A stretch of DNA of 9,099 nucleotides from Synechococcus sp. CO36386bin_37 (lineage in GTDB: Bacteria; Cyanobacteriota; Cyanobacteriia; PCC-6307; Cyanobiaceae). The notes below the pieces were generated by a model that was not told where the DNA came from, did no database searches, and saw only the letters and a list, made by a program, of their open reading frames with translations. Of this stretch, positions 8,199-9,099 are shown piece by piece. Position numbers and translations under genes: made by a program. Each line of letters begins with the position of its first letter. Position 1 is the stretch's first letter. The stretch covers positions 1-9,099 of the forward strand of contig WTGE01000028.1 of the NCBI GenBank assembly GCA_011525445.1, written 5' to 3'.

Positions 8199-9099
8199 AT
8201 GGCTCCTGCTGCTGCTGTTGCTTCCCGCCCTGCAACCTCCTCTACCGGTCGAGCATCTGGCGCTGAAGTCGACCTTGTGCGTTCGTATTTACGAGACATC
8301 GGCCGAGTGCCGTTGTTGAGTCATCAACAGGAGATCACCCTGGGCCGTCAGGTGCAGGAGCTGATGGATCTGGAGGCTTTGGAAGCGGAGCTGAAGGATC
8401 AACGGGGTGGAGAAGATGTGCCCCGGGAAGAGATTGCCAAGGCGGCTGGTGTGAGTGCGGCCCAGCTGAAGCGCAAGCTTCAATCGGGCCGTCGTGCCAA
8501 GGAGCGGATGGTGGCAGCGAATTTAAGGTTGGTGGTGAGTGTCGCGAAGAAATACACCAAGCGGAACATGGAGCTGCTGGATTTGATCCAGGAGGGAACG
8601 ATCGGTCTGGTGCGTGGAGTGGAGAAATTTGATCCAACCCGTGGGTACAAATTCAGCACCTATGCGTACTGGTGGATCCGTCAGGGGATCACGCGTGCGA
8701 TTGCAGAGAAGAGTCGAACGATTCGTCTGCCGATCCACATCACGGAGATGCTGAACAAACTGAAGAAAGGTCAGCGGGAGTTGAGCCAGGAATTGGGAAG
8801 AACACCGTCTGTCACGGAGCTGGCCAGTTTTGTGGAGTTGCCTGAGGAGGAGGTGAAAGACCTGATGTGTCGTGCCCGTCAGCCTGTGAGCCTGGAGATG
8901 AAGGTTGGGGATGGAGACGATACGGAACTGCTCGAATTGTTGGCTGGTGATGGTGAGCTGCCGTCAGAGCAAGTGGAGGGGGAGTGCCTGAAAGGGGACT
9001 TGAGGGATTTGCTGGGGCAGCTGCCAGAACTGCAAGGGAGGGTGCTGCGGATGCGTTATGGGATGGATGGAGAGGAGCCCATGAGCCTCACTGGTATTG
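8199..9099 (+). CDS. RpoD-family group 2 sigma factor (3' end outside window)
   Basis: This sigma-70 family subunit directs RNA polymerase to promoters. Three hundred codons are visible and the frame stays open to the window edge. A short low-complexity Ala/Ser-rich N-terminus replaces region 1.1 of a primary sigma, pointing to group 2. Region 1.2 is VDLVRSYLRDIGRVPLLSHQQEI (about 24-46). Region 2 begins near M104 (AANLRLVVSVAKKY) and includes the core-binding DLIQEGTIGL (128-137) and the -10-recognising YAYWWIRQGITRAI (155-168). Region 3 spans about 172-235 (IRLPIHITEMLNKLKK). Region 4 begins near 265 (LLGQLPELQGRVLRMRYGMDG) and is cut before its helix-turn-helix. An in-frame TGA at 8190-8192 fixes the ATG at 8199. 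It lies 52 nt after mgtE; no promoter was assigned with confidence. Which paralogue (SigB-E or RpoD2-8 type) cannot be decided here. Confidence 0.95.
   Translation, partial: MAPAAAVASRPATSSTGRASGAEVDLVRSYLRDIGRVPLLSHQQEITLGRQVQELMDLEALEAELKDQRGGEDVPREEIAKAAGVSAAQLKRKLQSGRRAKERMVAANLRLVVSVAKKYTKRNMELLDLIQEGTIGLVRGVEKFDPTRGYKFSTYAYWWIRQGITRAIAEKSRTIRLPIHITEMLNKLKKGQRELSQELGRTPSVTELASFVELPEEEVKDLMCRARQPVSLEMKVGDGDDTELLELLAGDGELPSEQVEGECLKGDLRDLLGQLPELQGRVLRMRYGMDGEEPMSLTGI

Noticed and set aside
8189..8266. 25-codon open frame with five consecutive cysteines overlapping the sigma factor start
   Set aside because: The Cys run is the +1 reading of the GCT-rich alanine codons at the sigma N-terminus. 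There is no ribosome binding site, so it is a shadow unless ribosome profiling shows otherwise.

Overview
The window looks like the chromosome of a marine picocyanobacterium, most likely the Synechococcus/Cyanobium group rather than low-GC Prochlorococcus. The reasons are the typical translated proteins (RpoD-family group 2 sigma factor, two-gene fluoride channel, cyanobacterial-type GyrB), moderate GC with very tight packing, and the order infC, miaA // gyrB, SH3-like protein, crcB, crcB. I recall that order from picocyanobacterial genomes but could not check it here. Species cannot be named from the sequence alone.

Layout. Positions 1-1391 hold two minus-strand translation genes: infC (3' part outside the window) and, upstream of it in the same direction, miaA. 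A 117-bp divergent gap with a hairpin-forming inverted repeat separates miaA from the plus-strand cluster gyrB - SH3-like exported protein - crcB1 - crcB2 (1509-4612). Its four genes overlap by 1, 8 and 1 nt and are very likely co-transcribed and translationally coupled. The two CrcB paralogues have opposite charge bias in their loops, as expected for an antiparallel heterodimeric Fluc fluoride channel. Next comes an AT-rich minus-strand gene for a membrane acyltransferase (family 3, OafA-like), the most accessory-looking gene here. A 252-bp non-coding stretch with a perfect 9-bp inverted repeat follows. Then come a minus-strand glutathione-peroxidase-family gene and, divergently, mgtE (Mg2+ channel/transporter). 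The window ends inside a group 2 sigma-70 gene that runs off the right edge.

The genes serve translation (IF-3, tRNA i6A37 modification), DNA supercoiling (GyrB), ion homeostasis (fluoride export, Mg2+ uptake), peroxide detoxification, surface glycan or lipid acylation, and transcription control. I see no mobile element, CRISPR array, tRNA/rRNA gene, toxin-antitoxin pair or recognisable defence system. I found no convincing undescribed system. The points most worth a second look are the overlapping gyrB-crcB cluster with its asymmetric channel pair, an Asp in place of the expected catalytic Gln in the peroxidase, the acyltransferase gene as a possible insertion, an AT-rich core within gyrB, and a few unexplained intergenic hairpins.
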